Shown: one piece after another, positions 8,437-15,972 of the stretch
How the letters are laid out: the number at the start of each line of letters is the position of its first letter
Numbering within the stretch: the stretch's first letter is position 1
DNA from: an uncultured Cohaesibacter sp.
Lineage (GTDB): Bacteria; Pseudomonadota; Alphaproteobacteria; Rhizobiales; Cohaesibacteraceae
Assembly: GCF_963667045.1 (NCBI RefSeq)
Contig: NZ_OY762934.1
Span: forward strand, 1,977,501 to 2,041,500
DNA length: 64,000 nt
Direction of reading: 5' to 3'
Program-made: the position numbers and the translations under genes
The notes under the pieces: generated by a model
Databases searched by the model: none
What the model was told of the DNA's origin: nothing
Seen by the model: only the letters and a program-made list of their open reading frames with translations

Positions 8437-8741
8437 TCTGCCGCTCCCTTGAACAGAGCTTCGGCCTTTTGACGCGGAGAAAGACGCTCGACAATCTGCC
8501 CGGCCAGGTCTCCAATAGACTGGTCCTGACTGTCAGGCCCAAGGGCAAGCGTCTCCTGAAGGCGTTCAACCTCGCGGGAGAGCACCTTGATCTTGCGCTC
8601 CCTGAGATCATTGCGGATCGAAAGCACATTGATCCGCGCCTCATAGAGAGCCTTCTCGCTCGCATGTGTCTTGTTCTGTTCATGCTGCTGCACAGCCTTG
8701 TCAAAATCCCGGTAAGCTGCTTCCAGAAGGTCTTTGCTCAT
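8433..8741 (-). CDS. Small coiled-coil phage-associated protein, unknown
   Basis: A 102-residue, charged, almost wholly helical protein. Residues about 28-67 (KALYEARINVLSIRNDLRER and following) have heptad character, so a coiled coil is likely. No family is recognised. It is linked by ATGA overlaps to both neighbours (RuvC-like stub upstream, 62-residue gene downstream), so it was part of the same transcription unit; its original promoter was probably lost with the upstream deletion. Confidence 0.6.
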   Translation of the reverse strand: MSKDLLEAAYRDFDKAVQQHEQNKTHASEKALYEARINVLSIRNDLRERKIKVLSREVERLQETLALGPDSQDQSIGDLAGQIVERLSPRQKAEALFKGAAE

Positions 8742-8980
8742 GATGCTGCCTGTTCGAATAGGGGAGTGGAATGGACGGCATAGGCCGGGTCGCGTTGCGC
8801 CCGGGCCCAGTCAAGAATGCCAAGCGCATCGGCCTCGTTGTCATCACGCACACGCCAGCCGCGCTCGGCACAGCGCTGTTTGACCGCCTGCTTGTACCAG
8901 GCCGACAACCTGCCTCTGCTGCGCTGCTCTTTTTTTTTGGGGGGGGGAAGACCCTCGATCGCTTTGGCGCAAGCCATCAT
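8738..8980 (-). pseudogene. RuvC-like Holliday junction resolvase, C-terminal remnant
   Basis: The translated part PPPKKKEQRSRGRL...KQRCAERGWRV followed by DDNEADALGILDWA matches the C-terminal end of phage RuvC-like resolvases, where the acidic DxNEADA motif completes the active site. The N-terminal RNase-H core, with the first catalytic aspartates, is missing. Upstream of about 8940 the frame only re-reads integrase sequence on the opposite strand, so residues 1 to about 11 of the open frame (MMACAKAIEGL) are not genuine. The break coincides with a C9A9 tract (T9G9 on the plus strand). Confidence 0.65.
8930..8947. repeat. T9G9 homopolymer tract at a deletion junction
   Basis: Nine T followed by nine G on the plus strand. 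It lies exactly where RuvC-like sequence (minus strand, left) gives way to integrase sequence (plus strand, right). Such tracts are slippage-prone in replication and in sequencing, so the exact count is uncertain. Confidence 0.85.
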
Positions 8981-9434
8981 ATTTGAACTTACAATCAGAC
9001 AGTCAAATGTGATCGATCAATGGGAGCCTGCGAGCAAAGATGAAGGCGGCATCATCGTTAATGGCAAACGCTGGGTCGTTGCAGAGTACCCGCTCTTGGT
9101 CCAGGAACTTGAAAGGGTGCCTTTGGACAAAAGGACCGGGCCTATCGTCCTTGACGAGAGTTCGGGGCGCCCGTGGTTTCATCGACACTTTGCAAGGAAG
9201 TATCGCGAAATTGCTCAAGCTGCTAGTGTTCCAGACTCTATCTGGTCACGAGACTATCGAGCAGGAGGCATTACCGAAGCGATGGATGCTGGAGCCAATA
9301 GTGAACAGACAAGGCAGCATGCTACACATACCGACATAAAAATGACTGGCCGCTATAACCGAGGATCAGAAAAACAAACTGCCGAAGTTGCCCGTGTTCG
9401 GGCTGCTTGGCGAAGCAATCACGAGAAAAGCTAG
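8950..9434 (+). pseudogene. Tyrosine integrase (phage type), truncated remnant
   Basis: The frame resembles the C-terminal part of alphaproteobacterial phage integrases: ALAQAIIFELTIRQSNVID, then GPIVLDESSGRPWFHRHF, the RDYRAGGITEAMDAGA segment that replaces the HxxR box in this group, and HATHTDIKMTGRYNR with the nucleophilic tyrosine. The N-terminal SAM-like and core-binding domains are absent. The stretch between NGKRWV and AEYPLLVQEL looks shortened, and I cannot find the first catalytic arginine. The open frame extends left to 8817 only by reading opposite the RuvC-like gene. The gene ends 77 bases from the 3' end of tRNA-Gly, the usual placing of an integrase beside its att site. Confidence 0.75.
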
Positions 9435-9511
9435 AACAAGCCGTGAAAACTTCTTTGAAAACTGCGTCTTTCTAAAAGGCAAAGACCACATCTAACTCAT
9501 TGAAAGATATA

Positions 9512-9585
9512 TGGAGCGGGTGAAGGGAATCGAACCCTCGTCGTAAGCTTGGGAAGCTTCTGCTCTACCATTGAGCTACACCCGC
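9512..9585 (-). tRNA. tRNA-Gly (anticodon CCC)
   Basis: The minus strand folds as a full cloverleaf: acceptor GCGGGTG paired with CACCCGC, D arm AGCTCAATGGTAGAGC, anticodon stem around loop TTCCCAA (anticodon CCC), T arm with GGTTCGATTCC, discriminator T and encoded CCA (9512-9514). Its 3' end faces the integrase remnant, which makes it the likely phage attachment site. I found no second copy of its 3' end elsewhere in the window. Confidence 0.95.
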
Positions 9586-9733
9586 GTCTGGCAATCCCTT
9601 TGATCGGACTCCTCAGGATAGAGTGTATCTATCACATTGAGCCATTTGCTCAAGATGGCGGAAGGGCTTTTTTGTCACTTTTTTGACGGCGCGAACAGAT
9701 TTCTTGCCAGCGGCTTGCCCCTTGCTGCCAGCT

Positions 9734-9750
9734 GGAGACCCGCAAAAACC
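9734..9750. repeat. Left terminal inverted repeat of IS copy B
   Basis: Perfect inverted match to 10993-11009 over 17 bases, and to 189-205 of copy A. It lies 52 bases before the transposase start. Confidence 0.88.
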
Positions 9751-9801
9751 TCTCGCAATTTTGACGGGTGTGTGATTCCCTGATGTCATGGGGGATATGG
9801 C

Positions 9802-10881
9802 ATGAATCCAAGCAATCTTTTCGGTTTGCCCGAGCATCTTGAACGTCTGAGCAAGCATGGTGATCCTCTTGAGGTTCTCGATGCCACGATTGACTTTGAG
9901 TATTTTCGTGTCTGGCTTGTTGAAGGTCTCGGCTACGGTGATGGGTCCAAGGGCGGTCGCCCTCCGTTTGACCCTGTGTCCATGTTCAAGGTTTTGATCC
10001 TGCAGGCTCAGCACAATTTGTCCGATGCCAAAATGGAATTCATGATCCGTGATCGCCTGTCCTGGATGCGGTTTCTGAACTTTGAATTGGGGGGCTCCAC
10101 TCCCGACGAGAATACCATCCGTCATTTCCGCAATCGCATGACGGAGACCGGTACCCTGAAGCGCGTCATGAAGGCCTTTGATTGGCAATTGCACAAGAAG
10201 GGCTACATCCCTATGTCGGGACAGATAGTGGATGCCACTTTGGTTCCCGCTCCCAAGCAACGCAATACCGATGGCGAGAAGGAGGCGGTCAAGGAAGGCA
10301 AGTCTGCCAAAGAGATTTGGCCAGATCAGCCGAATAAGGCCGCGCAAAAGGATACCAATGCTCGCTGGACACTGAAGATTGGCGGAAAAGTGCGCTATCG
10401 GCCAGACGGAACACCATTGCCTCAGATTGCCCTTCCAGTATTTGGCTACAAGAGCCATATCAGCATTGATCGCAAATTCGGCTTCATAAGGGGCAGCATG
10501 GTGACGTCGGCCGCTGATGCGGACGGGCGTCAGTTAAGATATGTCTTGTGTAAGGACAATACTGCCTCCGATGTCTGGGCTGATAGTGCCTATCGTTCTC
10601 AGAGCAATGAGAAATGGCTGGCCAGCAACATGCTGACAAGCCAAGTCCATCGACGCAAGCCAGCAGGCAAACCCATGCCGATGGCAACATCCCGTGCCAA
10701 TGCGAAGAAGTCATCGATACGTGCTCGTGTCGAGCATGTCTTTGCCCATCAGAAGAACCGCTACGGCCTGTTCATACGCACGATCGGGATTGCTCGGGCT
10801 GAAACGAAACTGACGCTGGCCAACCTCGCCTACAATTTTGATCGCTTGATCTTCCATGAACGCAGAAGCGCCATGGCATGA
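9802..10881 (+). CDS. IS5-family DDE transposase
   Basis: The enzyme cuts and joins the IS ends. The 359-residue product has an N-terminal region (HLERLSKHGDPLEVLDATID), the family box GGRPPFDPVSMFKVLILQAQ (about residues 51-70) and a catalytic triad that can be placed: first Asp in GQIVDATLVPAP, second Asp in DVWADSAYRSQ, Glu in RARVEHVFAHQKNRYGL. Start ATG 9802 follows GGGGGATATGGC. The length fits the family and there is no frameshift, so this copy is probably active. It is on the same strand as copy A. Confidence 0.93.
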   Translation: MNPSNLFGLPEHLERLSKHGDPLEVLDATIDFEYFRVWLVEGLGYGDGSKGGRPPFDPVSMFKVLILQAQHNLSDAKMEFMIRDRLSWMRFLNFELGGSTPDENTIRHFRNRMTETGTLKRVMKAFDWQLHKKGYIPMSGQIVDATLVPAPKQRNTDGEKEAVKEGKSAKEIWPDQPNKAAQKDTNARWTLKIGGKVRYRPDGTPLPQIALPVFGYKSHISIDRKFGFIRGSMVTSAADADGRQLRYVLCKDNTASDVWADSAYRSQSNEKWLASNMLTSQVHRRKPAGKPMPMATSRANAKKSSIRARVEHVFAHQKNRYGLFIRTIGIARAETKLTLANLAYNFDRLIFHERRSAMA

Positions 10882-10992
10882 GTCTGCCCAAAAGGGCAGA
10901 AAGAAGACCCAATATCATCGAAAATAGCGCAATCAGCGCTGAAATGAGCCGTGGCCGCCAGCCTTGACGGATTTCCAGCGGTCAAATCAAGC

Positions 10993-11009
10993 GGTTTTTG
11001 CGGGTCTCC
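10993..11009. repeat. Right terminal inverted repeat of IS copy B
   Basis: Inverted match to 9734-9750. It is followed by AGCT, which also precedes the left end, then by the leader of the ion-channel gene. Confidence 0.88.
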
Positions 11010-11132
11010 AGCTATCGTGAGGGCTGGATGTGACTTAAGAGAAAATACTGAGCACCCCTTCACCTTTTCATCTTGAAAAAGACTGCCAATCACCCAATCT
11101 CTGGCCTTTGAACATTGCATTTTCAACCAGGC

Positions 11133-11978
11133 ATGCAACAGGACCCTCAGGGCATGATTGACCGCATCAAAGGAACTCTCGGCTCCCGGCCATTCGAACT
11201 TGCCATCACGGCTCTCATCGTGTTGAACGCGATCACTCTGGCGCTGGAAACCTGGCCTGCGGCCGAGGCGCGCTTTGGCGGCCTGTTCCATTTCGTTGAT
11301 CGCGCCATTCTGATTGTCTTCGTGGTTGAAATCACGTTGCGCCTTTTTGTCCATCGGCTGCAGTTTTTCAAGGATCCGTGGTCGCTGTTCGATTTCACGG
11401 TGGTGGCCATTGCGCTGATGCCGACCAGTGGCGCCCTCTCGGTACTGCGCGCGCTTCGGGTGTTGCGCGTGTTGCGGCTGATCAGTTTTGTGCCTTCGCT
11501 GCGGCGCGTGGTGGGGGCCTTGCTCGAAGCCCTGCCCGGTCTTGGTTCCATCAGCCTGCTGCTCGGTCTGCTCTATTTCGTCTTTGCCGTCATGGCGACC
11601 AAGCTCTATGGCCCGGCTTTCCCCGAATGGTTCGGCAGCCTTGGCAAATCCTCCTACACGCTGTTCCAGGTTATGACGCTGGAGAGCTGGTCGATGGGCA
11701 TCGTTCGGCCTGTCATGGAGGCCCATCCGCTGGCCTGGCTGTTCTTCGTGCCCTTCATCCTGGCGACATCCTTTACAGTGCTGAACCTGTTTATCGGTAT
11801 CATTGTCTCGGCGATGCAGTCCGAGCATGAGGCAACCGCAGAAGCCGAGCGAGCAGCGCTTCACTCGGAAACGGAAGGGGTGCTCGCTGAAGTCAAGGCA
11901 CTGAAACATGAGATTTCCGAGCTGAAAGCCCTGATCCGGGCGCAAGGAGACCCCAGTCTAGGCGGGCAGGAGACATAA
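11133..11978 (+). CDS. Bacterial voltage-gated sodium channel (NaChBac/NavAb type)
   Basis: A single-domain six-helix channel that assembles as a tetramer in the inner membrane and passes Na+ on depolarisation. The order of segments is clear: S1 (about 21-40), S2 (about 52-72), S3 (84-97), S4 with repeated arginines RALRVLRVLRL (106-116), S5 (139-158), pore with selectivity filter TLESWSM (182-188, the same filter as NavAb), S6 (202-228), and a C-terminal coiled coil (about 232-270). ATG 11133 is chosen; ATG 11154 is an alternative that costs seven residues, and a TTG at 11115 is unlikely. IS copy B ends about 120 bases upstream, so its promoter may be IS-derived or displaced. Confidence 0.9.
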   Translation: MQQDPQGMIDRIKGTLGSRPFELAITALIVLNAITLALETWPAAEARFGGLFHFVDRAILIVFVVEITLRLFVHRLQFFKDPWSLFDFTVVAIALMPTSGALSVLRALRVLRVLRLISFVPSLRRVVGALLEALPGLGSISLLLGLLYFVFAVMATKLYGPAFPEWFGSLGKSSYTLFQVMTLESWSMGIVRPVMEAHPLAWLFFVPFILATSFTVLNLFIGIIVSAMQSEHEATAEAERAALHSETEGVLAEVKALKHEISELKALIRAQGDPSLGGQET

Positions 11979-12073
11979 TCAACGGCAATCACTGATGAGC
12001 TGCCAGCCATTTTACTGCCTTGATTGGGCGGTTAGGTCTTCCCAACATGAACATGATGGGAGTTCCAACAGGA

Positions 12074-12766
12074 ATGTCTGCCTCCAATAATTTGCCTGTC
12101 CTCTACTCGTTTCGTCGCTGCCCCTATGCCATGCGTGGCCGGATGGGGCTGTTTGCTTCGGGAACCGTGGTGGAGCTGAGGGAAATTGTCTTGCGGGACA
12201 AACCTGCCCATATGCTGGAGATTTCGCCCAAGGGAACGGTGCCGGTGCTGCAGCTTCCCGACGGAACGGTGATCGACGAGAGCCTCGACATCATGCTCTG
12301 GGCGCTTGGGCAGAATGACCCCGAGGGGTGGCTGACACCGGAAAGCGGCACGCTGGACGAGATGCTCGACCTGATCGCCGAGATGGACGGATCGTTCAAG
12401 CATCATCTGGACCGCTATAAATATGCAGCCCGTTTCGAGGGGGGCGATGAAGTGGTCCATCGCTCCATGGCGCTGATCGCACTGGCGTCCTTGCAGGCGC
12501 GGCTGGAATTGTCCCCCCACCTGTTCGGCAGCCGCCCGTCGCTTGCCGATATCGCCCTGTTCCCTTTCGTGCGGCAGTTTGCCAATACGGATCGCGACTG
12601 GTTCGACGCCACAGCACCCATTGCAGTGCGCAAGTGGCTTGTCGAGCACGAAAGCTCGTCGCTGTTTGTGAGCATCTTCAGCAAATGGCCAGTCTGGAAA
12701 GAGGGAAACCCGGTCATCCTGTTCCCTGCCCGGAAAGTGGAGGAAGACGTCGGCGCGATCAGTTGA
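12074..12766 (+). CDS. Glutathione S-transferase-like protein
   Basis: A thioredoxin-fold N-terminal domain starts at once (PVLYSFRRCPYAMRGRM, with a CPYA redox-type motif near residue 15) and contains the cis-proline region GTVPVLQLPDG followed by DESLDIMLWAL, typical of GST glutathione-binding sites. The C-terminal half is helical as in GSTs (PHLFGSRPSLADIALFPFVRQF, with the N-capping-box-like SLADIALFP). Start ATG 12074 has GGGAG upstream; further in-frame starts (ATG 12047, 12056; TTG 12020) would add residues not typical of the family. It converges on and overlaps the GNAT gene by 8 bases. Substrate unknown. Confidence 0.8.
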   Translation: MSASNNLPVLYSFRRCPYAMRGRMGLFASGTVVELREIVLRDKPAHMLEISPKGTVPVLQLPDGTVIDESLDIMLWALGQNDPEGWLTPESGTLDEMLDLIAEMDGSFKHHLDRYKYAARFEGGDEVVHRSMALIALASLQARLELSPHLFGSRPSLADIALFPFVRQFANTDRDWFDATAPIAVRKWLVEHESSSLFVSIFSKWPVWKEGNPVILFPARKVEEDVGAIS

Positions 12767-13847
12767 CCCAGCGCCGCAGACGTTCGGATATCGGGGTGCG
12801 GTTCACGGCCCCTGCCACGGTCAGCCCGACATTTCCAAGCACCGAATGGGTGTGCCAGAGCGTATAGATCGGGATCTGGCGCGTTCCGAACTTGAGCTTA
12901 TAGGGCTCATCTCCCACCGTGAAGTCAAAGATCTTGATGCCGTCCCTGATGCATTCGGCAATCAGATCCTCGGTCATCAGCAAGCCGGGCGAGTAGCGGC
13001 CGACGCGCTCGAAATCGAGCCCCATCATCAGCATCAGATGGCGACCACCATGCTCGATGCCATACTGCACGGCAACGATCTCACCGTCATAGGTGAACTG
13101 ATAGATCCGGACAAAGCCGTTTTCGGCATTCCGGCAAGCCAGATCGAGATAGAAATCAAAGGTGACCTGCGTCTGGATGAGATCCTCGCCGGGACGATCC
13201 TTGTAGCGATCCTTGTGGAACAGGCGCAGATGGTCCATCGCTGTCCGGATCTGGTCGGCGTCAAACAACCTTTGCATCTGCCAATCGCCCTCGCGCATCA
13301 TGGCGCGCCGCTTCTTGTCGCGGTGCTTGCGCTCGCTCTTGGAAATATTGGCTGTACGCCATTCTTCGTAGTCAGGCCCGAGTTCGGTCAAATAGGCCGA
13401 GAAATCGGCCTCCTGATAGTAGCCCGTCGGAAACAGGCGCAGAACGGCAGGTTCATTAACCGGCATATGCTTGACGCGCAGCACATCATAGGCACCGAGC
13501 GTTTCGAGCAACCGTTTGCTGAGAAAATCGGGATCGGGAATCCAGTTCTGAATGTCCGGGTGCATGATGGGCAGGGCATAATCGACCAGATTCATGTTGG
13601 CATATTCGAGCACGGTGGCGCCCAGCTTCTTGCGCGCCACCAGCGGAACAACCCCAACCAGACAGCCCAATTTCTTGCAGCGCATCTGCAAGGTACGTTC
13701 TTCGACTTCCGGAAAATGCTTCAGATACCGCTGCATCGCTTCCTGCCAGATGGGGTGCTGAAAGGCGGTTACATCCGCCAAATCGAACAGTGTCCGATAT
13801 TCATCCGACTTGAAATCAAAGTGTTTACAAACGCTCAAATCAAGCAT
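12759..13847 (-). CDS. GNAT-superfamily acetyltransferase (CelD/BcsL-like)
   Basis: A 362-residue protein of the double-GNAT type often annotated as acetyltransferase linked to polysaccharide synthesis (Acetyltransf_6). Supporting segments are FQHPIWQEAMQRYLKHFPEVE, the basic SKSERKHRDKKRRAMMREG, then VRIYQFTYDGEIVAVQYGIEHGG and SPGLLMTEDLIAECIRDG followed by IFDFTVGDEPYKLKFG, which form the usual C-terminal acyl-CoA fold. ATG 13847 is chosen over an upstream TTG (13862). No polysaccharide genes flank it, so the acceptor substrate is unknown. Confidence 0.75.
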   Translation of the reverse strand: MLDLSVCKHFDFKSDEYRTLFDLADVTAFQHPIWQEAMQRYLKHFPEVEERTLQMRCKKLGCLVGVVPLVARKKLGATVLEYANMNLVDYALPIMHPDIQNWIPDPDFLSKRLLETLGAYDVLRVKHMPVNEPAVLRLFPTGYYQEADFSAYLTELGPDYEEWRTANISKSERKHRDKKRRAMMREGDWQMQRLFDADQIRTAMDHLRLFHKDRYKDRPGEDLIQTQVTFDFYLDLACRNAENGFVRIYQFTYDGEIVAVQYGIEHGGRHLMLMMGLDFERVGRYSPGLLMTEDLIAECIRDGIKIFDFTVGDEPYKLKFGTRQIPIYTLWHTHSVLGNVGLTVAGAVNRTPISERLRRWVN

Positions 13848-13992
13848 GTCTGCTGCCTGCAACTCTATCAGTATGAAATATGTTATGGTGTAACCATTTC
13901 ATAGAGAAGATAAGCAATCGTGAATCTCAGGCAAAAAAACGCCCTGAAGTTGAGTTGACCGGCGACCGCAGGCCATTTGTCAATGAACTTGG

Positions 13993-14568
13993 TTAATAAA
14001 GATTCAGGTCATGCATGAAGGCATCCATTTCCTCGATGGTGGCCTGAGGGCCCTCAAGCAGGATGTCGACGCCGGTCTCGTGATAGCTTCGATCAACAAC
14101 GCCAAGCTTGAGAAGGGCAATCTGTCGTTCGATTTCGCTGGTCTGATCAAACCGCCCGGTAACCGTCTTGCGGATGATGCGCTGCCACGGCACCAGTGTC
14201 GCTGCATCAAGTGCCATGGATGCCACACCGGAATAGGCCCGCGCCAGCCCGCCTGCTCCCAGCTTGGTGCCACCGAAGTAACGCACGACGATGACGCCGC
14301 AATTGATGATGTCGCGGCCGATCAACACTTTCAGCATGGGCATACCGGAGGTGCCCGCCGGTTCGCCATCGTCCTTTGCACCCTCCTCGATATGGTCATC
14401 GTCATGGATGAGGCGAAAGGCGGTGACGTGATGATTGGCCTTGCGGTGCTCCGTGCGCAATTGCTCAAGCCGGATGTCAAACTGTTCAATCGGCACGAGA
14501 AAGGCCAGAAAGCGGGACTTTTTCTCCTCCAGTTCGGCATAGAACTCGGCTTCGACGGTCTTCAGCAT
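13993..14568 (-). CDS. YigZ/IMPACT-family protein
   Basis: A 191-residue protein of the UPF0029/IMPACT family. Family features are the N-terminal KKSRFLAFLVPIE, the stretch DDGEPAGTSGMPMLKVL and VVRYFGGTKLGAGGLARAYS, together the most conserved part; the C-terminal ferredoxin-like domain is FDQTSEIERQIALLKLG onward. Family members are linked to translation-stress responses and nucleic-acid binding; the biochemical role in bacteria is unsettled. ATG 14568 starts exactly at the family N-terminus, whereas the longer open frame to 14676 runs into dcd. It follows dcd by 4 bases, so they form one transcription unit. Confidence 0.88.
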   Translation of the reverse strand: MLKTVEAEFYAELEEKKSRFLAFLVPIEQFDIRLEQLRTEHRKANHHVTAFRLIHDDDHIEEGAKDDGEPAGTSGMPMLKVLIGRDIINCGVIVVRYFGGTKLGAGGLARAYSGVASMALDAATLVPWQRIIRKTVTGRFDQTSEIERQIALLKLGVVDRSYHETGVDILLEGPQATIEEMDAFMHDLNLY

Positions 14569-14572
14569 CGCG

Positions 14573-15673
14573 TCATGCCATCCTGAAATGCTTGGAGAGC
14601 TTGAGCCCCTGCGCCTGATAGTTGGAGCCGATGCCAGCGCCATAGAGCCGGGTCGGGCGCGCCCGCATGCGCTCATAGGCCAGCCGCCCGATCAATTGGC
14701 CATGCTCAACGATGAAGGGCACCTCGTGGCTGCGCACTTCCAACACCGCCCGACTGCCCTTGCCGCCCGCCTCGGATGCGCCGAAGCCGGGGTCGAAGAA
14801 GCCGGCATAATGGACGCGGAACTCGCCCACGAGGGGATCGAACGGCACCATCTCGGCGGCATAGAGCGGCGGCACATGCACCGCCTCCCGCGAGACCAGG
14901 ATGTAGAACATGTCCGGGTCGAGAATGAGCGCATTCTTGCCCCTGCCCGCTATCGGCTCCCAGAAGTCGAGCATGTCGAGGGCATCACGCTCATCGACAT
15001 CGATCACTGCCGTGTGGCGCTTGGCGCGATAGCCGATGATGCCGTCTCCGGCCAGATCGATGGAAACAGCAATGCCATTGTCGATGAAGGGCTCTTCCAT
15101 CGAGGCCACCAGCGTTTCTTCCCGGTGCAGAATCAGATGCTCCGGATCGCTCAAACGCGCGCGCCCGTTGCGGAAGCGGATCTGCGACAGGCGACTTCCG
15201 GCCCGCACGAAGATGGGAAAGGTGCGCGGGCTGACCTCCAGATAGAGCGGCCCGCTGTAGCCCGCCGGAATGGTATCGAACTGGCGCGAGCCATCGGCAA
15301 TCACCCGGGTGAAAATATCAAGCCGACCCGTCGAGCTTTTCGGATTGGCGGCCGCCTCGATGTCGCCGGTGAGATTAAGGCTCTCCATCAGGGGCACGAT
15401 GTAGACACAGCCGGTTTCCAGCACCGCGCCCTCGTTGAGGTCGATCTGGTGCAGTTGCAGCTGGTCCAGCTTGTTCTTTACCGTCTGCCCCTTGCCCGGC
15501 AGAAAGGACGCGCGGACCCGATAGGCCTTGGCTCCAAGGCGCAGATCGAGGCTGGCTGGCTGGACCTGATCGTCATCCTGCGGGCGGTCAAAGCGAATGG
15601 CCTCGCTACCGATCAGTTGCGCGATGTCCGCGTCATTCAGAATACCAGTACCGGAAAAGGAAAGATGTGTCAT
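14573..15673 (-). CDS. dcd: dCTP deaminase, long double-domain form
   Basis: Converts dCTP to dUTP for thymidylate synthesis. At 366 residues it is about twice the classical Dcd and corresponds to the long form found in Rhizobiales, in which two dUTPase-like folds are in tandem. The first half has QVQPASLDLRLG (about 36-47) and the active-site PKSSTGRLDIF (about 111-121). The second half repeats the fold (GEFRVHYAGFFDPGFG; VLEVRSHEVPFIVEHGQ). ATG 15673 begins at the family N-terminus; an upstream extension to 15778 would be cysteine-rich nonsense. Coupled to yigZ, 4 bases downstream. Confidence 0.87.
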   Translation of the reverse strand: MTHLSFSGTGILNDADIAQLIGSEAIRFDRPQDDDQVQPASLDLRLGAKAYRVRASFLPGKGQTVKNKLDQLQLHQIDLNEGAVLETGCVYIVPLMESLNLTGDIEAAANPKSSTGRLDIFTRVIADGSRQFDTIPAGYSGPLYLEVSPRTFPIFVRAGSRLSQIRFRNGRARLSDPEHLILHREETLVASMEEPFIDNGIAVSIDLAGDGIIGYRAKRHTAVIDVDERDALDMLDFWEPIAGRGKNALILDPDMFYILVSREAVHVPPLYAAEMVPFDPLVGEFRVHYAGFFDPGFGASEAGGKGSRAVLEVRSHEVPFIVEHGQLIGRLAYERMRARPTRLYGAGIGSNYQAQGLKLSKHFRMA

Positions 15674-15972
15674 GAAGCGCCCTGTCAATTGCGATTTGAC
15701 GATGTGTAGCAGGCTTGAGGGCACCGGGCAACAGCCCCTTGCCGCCCCTCCGATCCACCAGCATTTTCCCCCGCACACACAACCTGTGGTTATTTTATGC
15801 GCACAGTTGCGTAAAAGGCGACTTCGTTCAAATTTTACCTTTTAATTTAACCGCCCGAACAGACGCACGTACTAATAATGCGGCAAGTGATAAAGGCGCC
15901 AGCATGATGCAGACGCCGAATTTTTTGTGGCATGTCCGGTTCCATCAGGGATCACGCCAAAGCAGTGTGCAA
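15674..15972. other. Divergent promoter region between dcd and first exported paralog
   Basis: About 300 bases between diverging genes. The dcd-proximal half is GC-rich without clear signals; from 15780 it turns AT-rich (TTATTTTATGCG, TTTTACCTTTTAATTTAA), which is where promoters for the plus-strand gene would be expected. No terminator or RNA structure was recognised. An in-frame ATG at 15904 could extend the next gene. Confidence 0.4.

Larger units (their letters stand above)
9734..11009 (+). mobile_element. Complete IS5-family insertion sequence (copy B)
   Basis: A 1276-base element with one transposase gene. The ends are inverted repeats of at least 17 bases (9734-9750 GGAGACCCGCAAAAACC; complement at 10993-11009). 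AGCT flanks it on both sides (9730-9733 and 11010-11013) and is the likely target duplication; because CT/AG could also be assigned to the element, the ends are uncertain by two bases. Its right 205 bases recur at 1-205. It sits between tRNA-Gly and the sodium channel gene. Confidence 0.9.

Noticed and set aside
8817-9434. Full 205-codon integrase frame starting at 8817
   Set aside because: Residues before about 8950 are the reverse reading of the RuvC-like gene, so the real integrase homology begins later and the gene is a remnant.
10830-11945. A 371-codon minus-strand frame opposite the sodium channel and IS end
   Set aside because: Translation is Gln/His/Arg-rich low-complexity; the channel on the plus strand is well supported.
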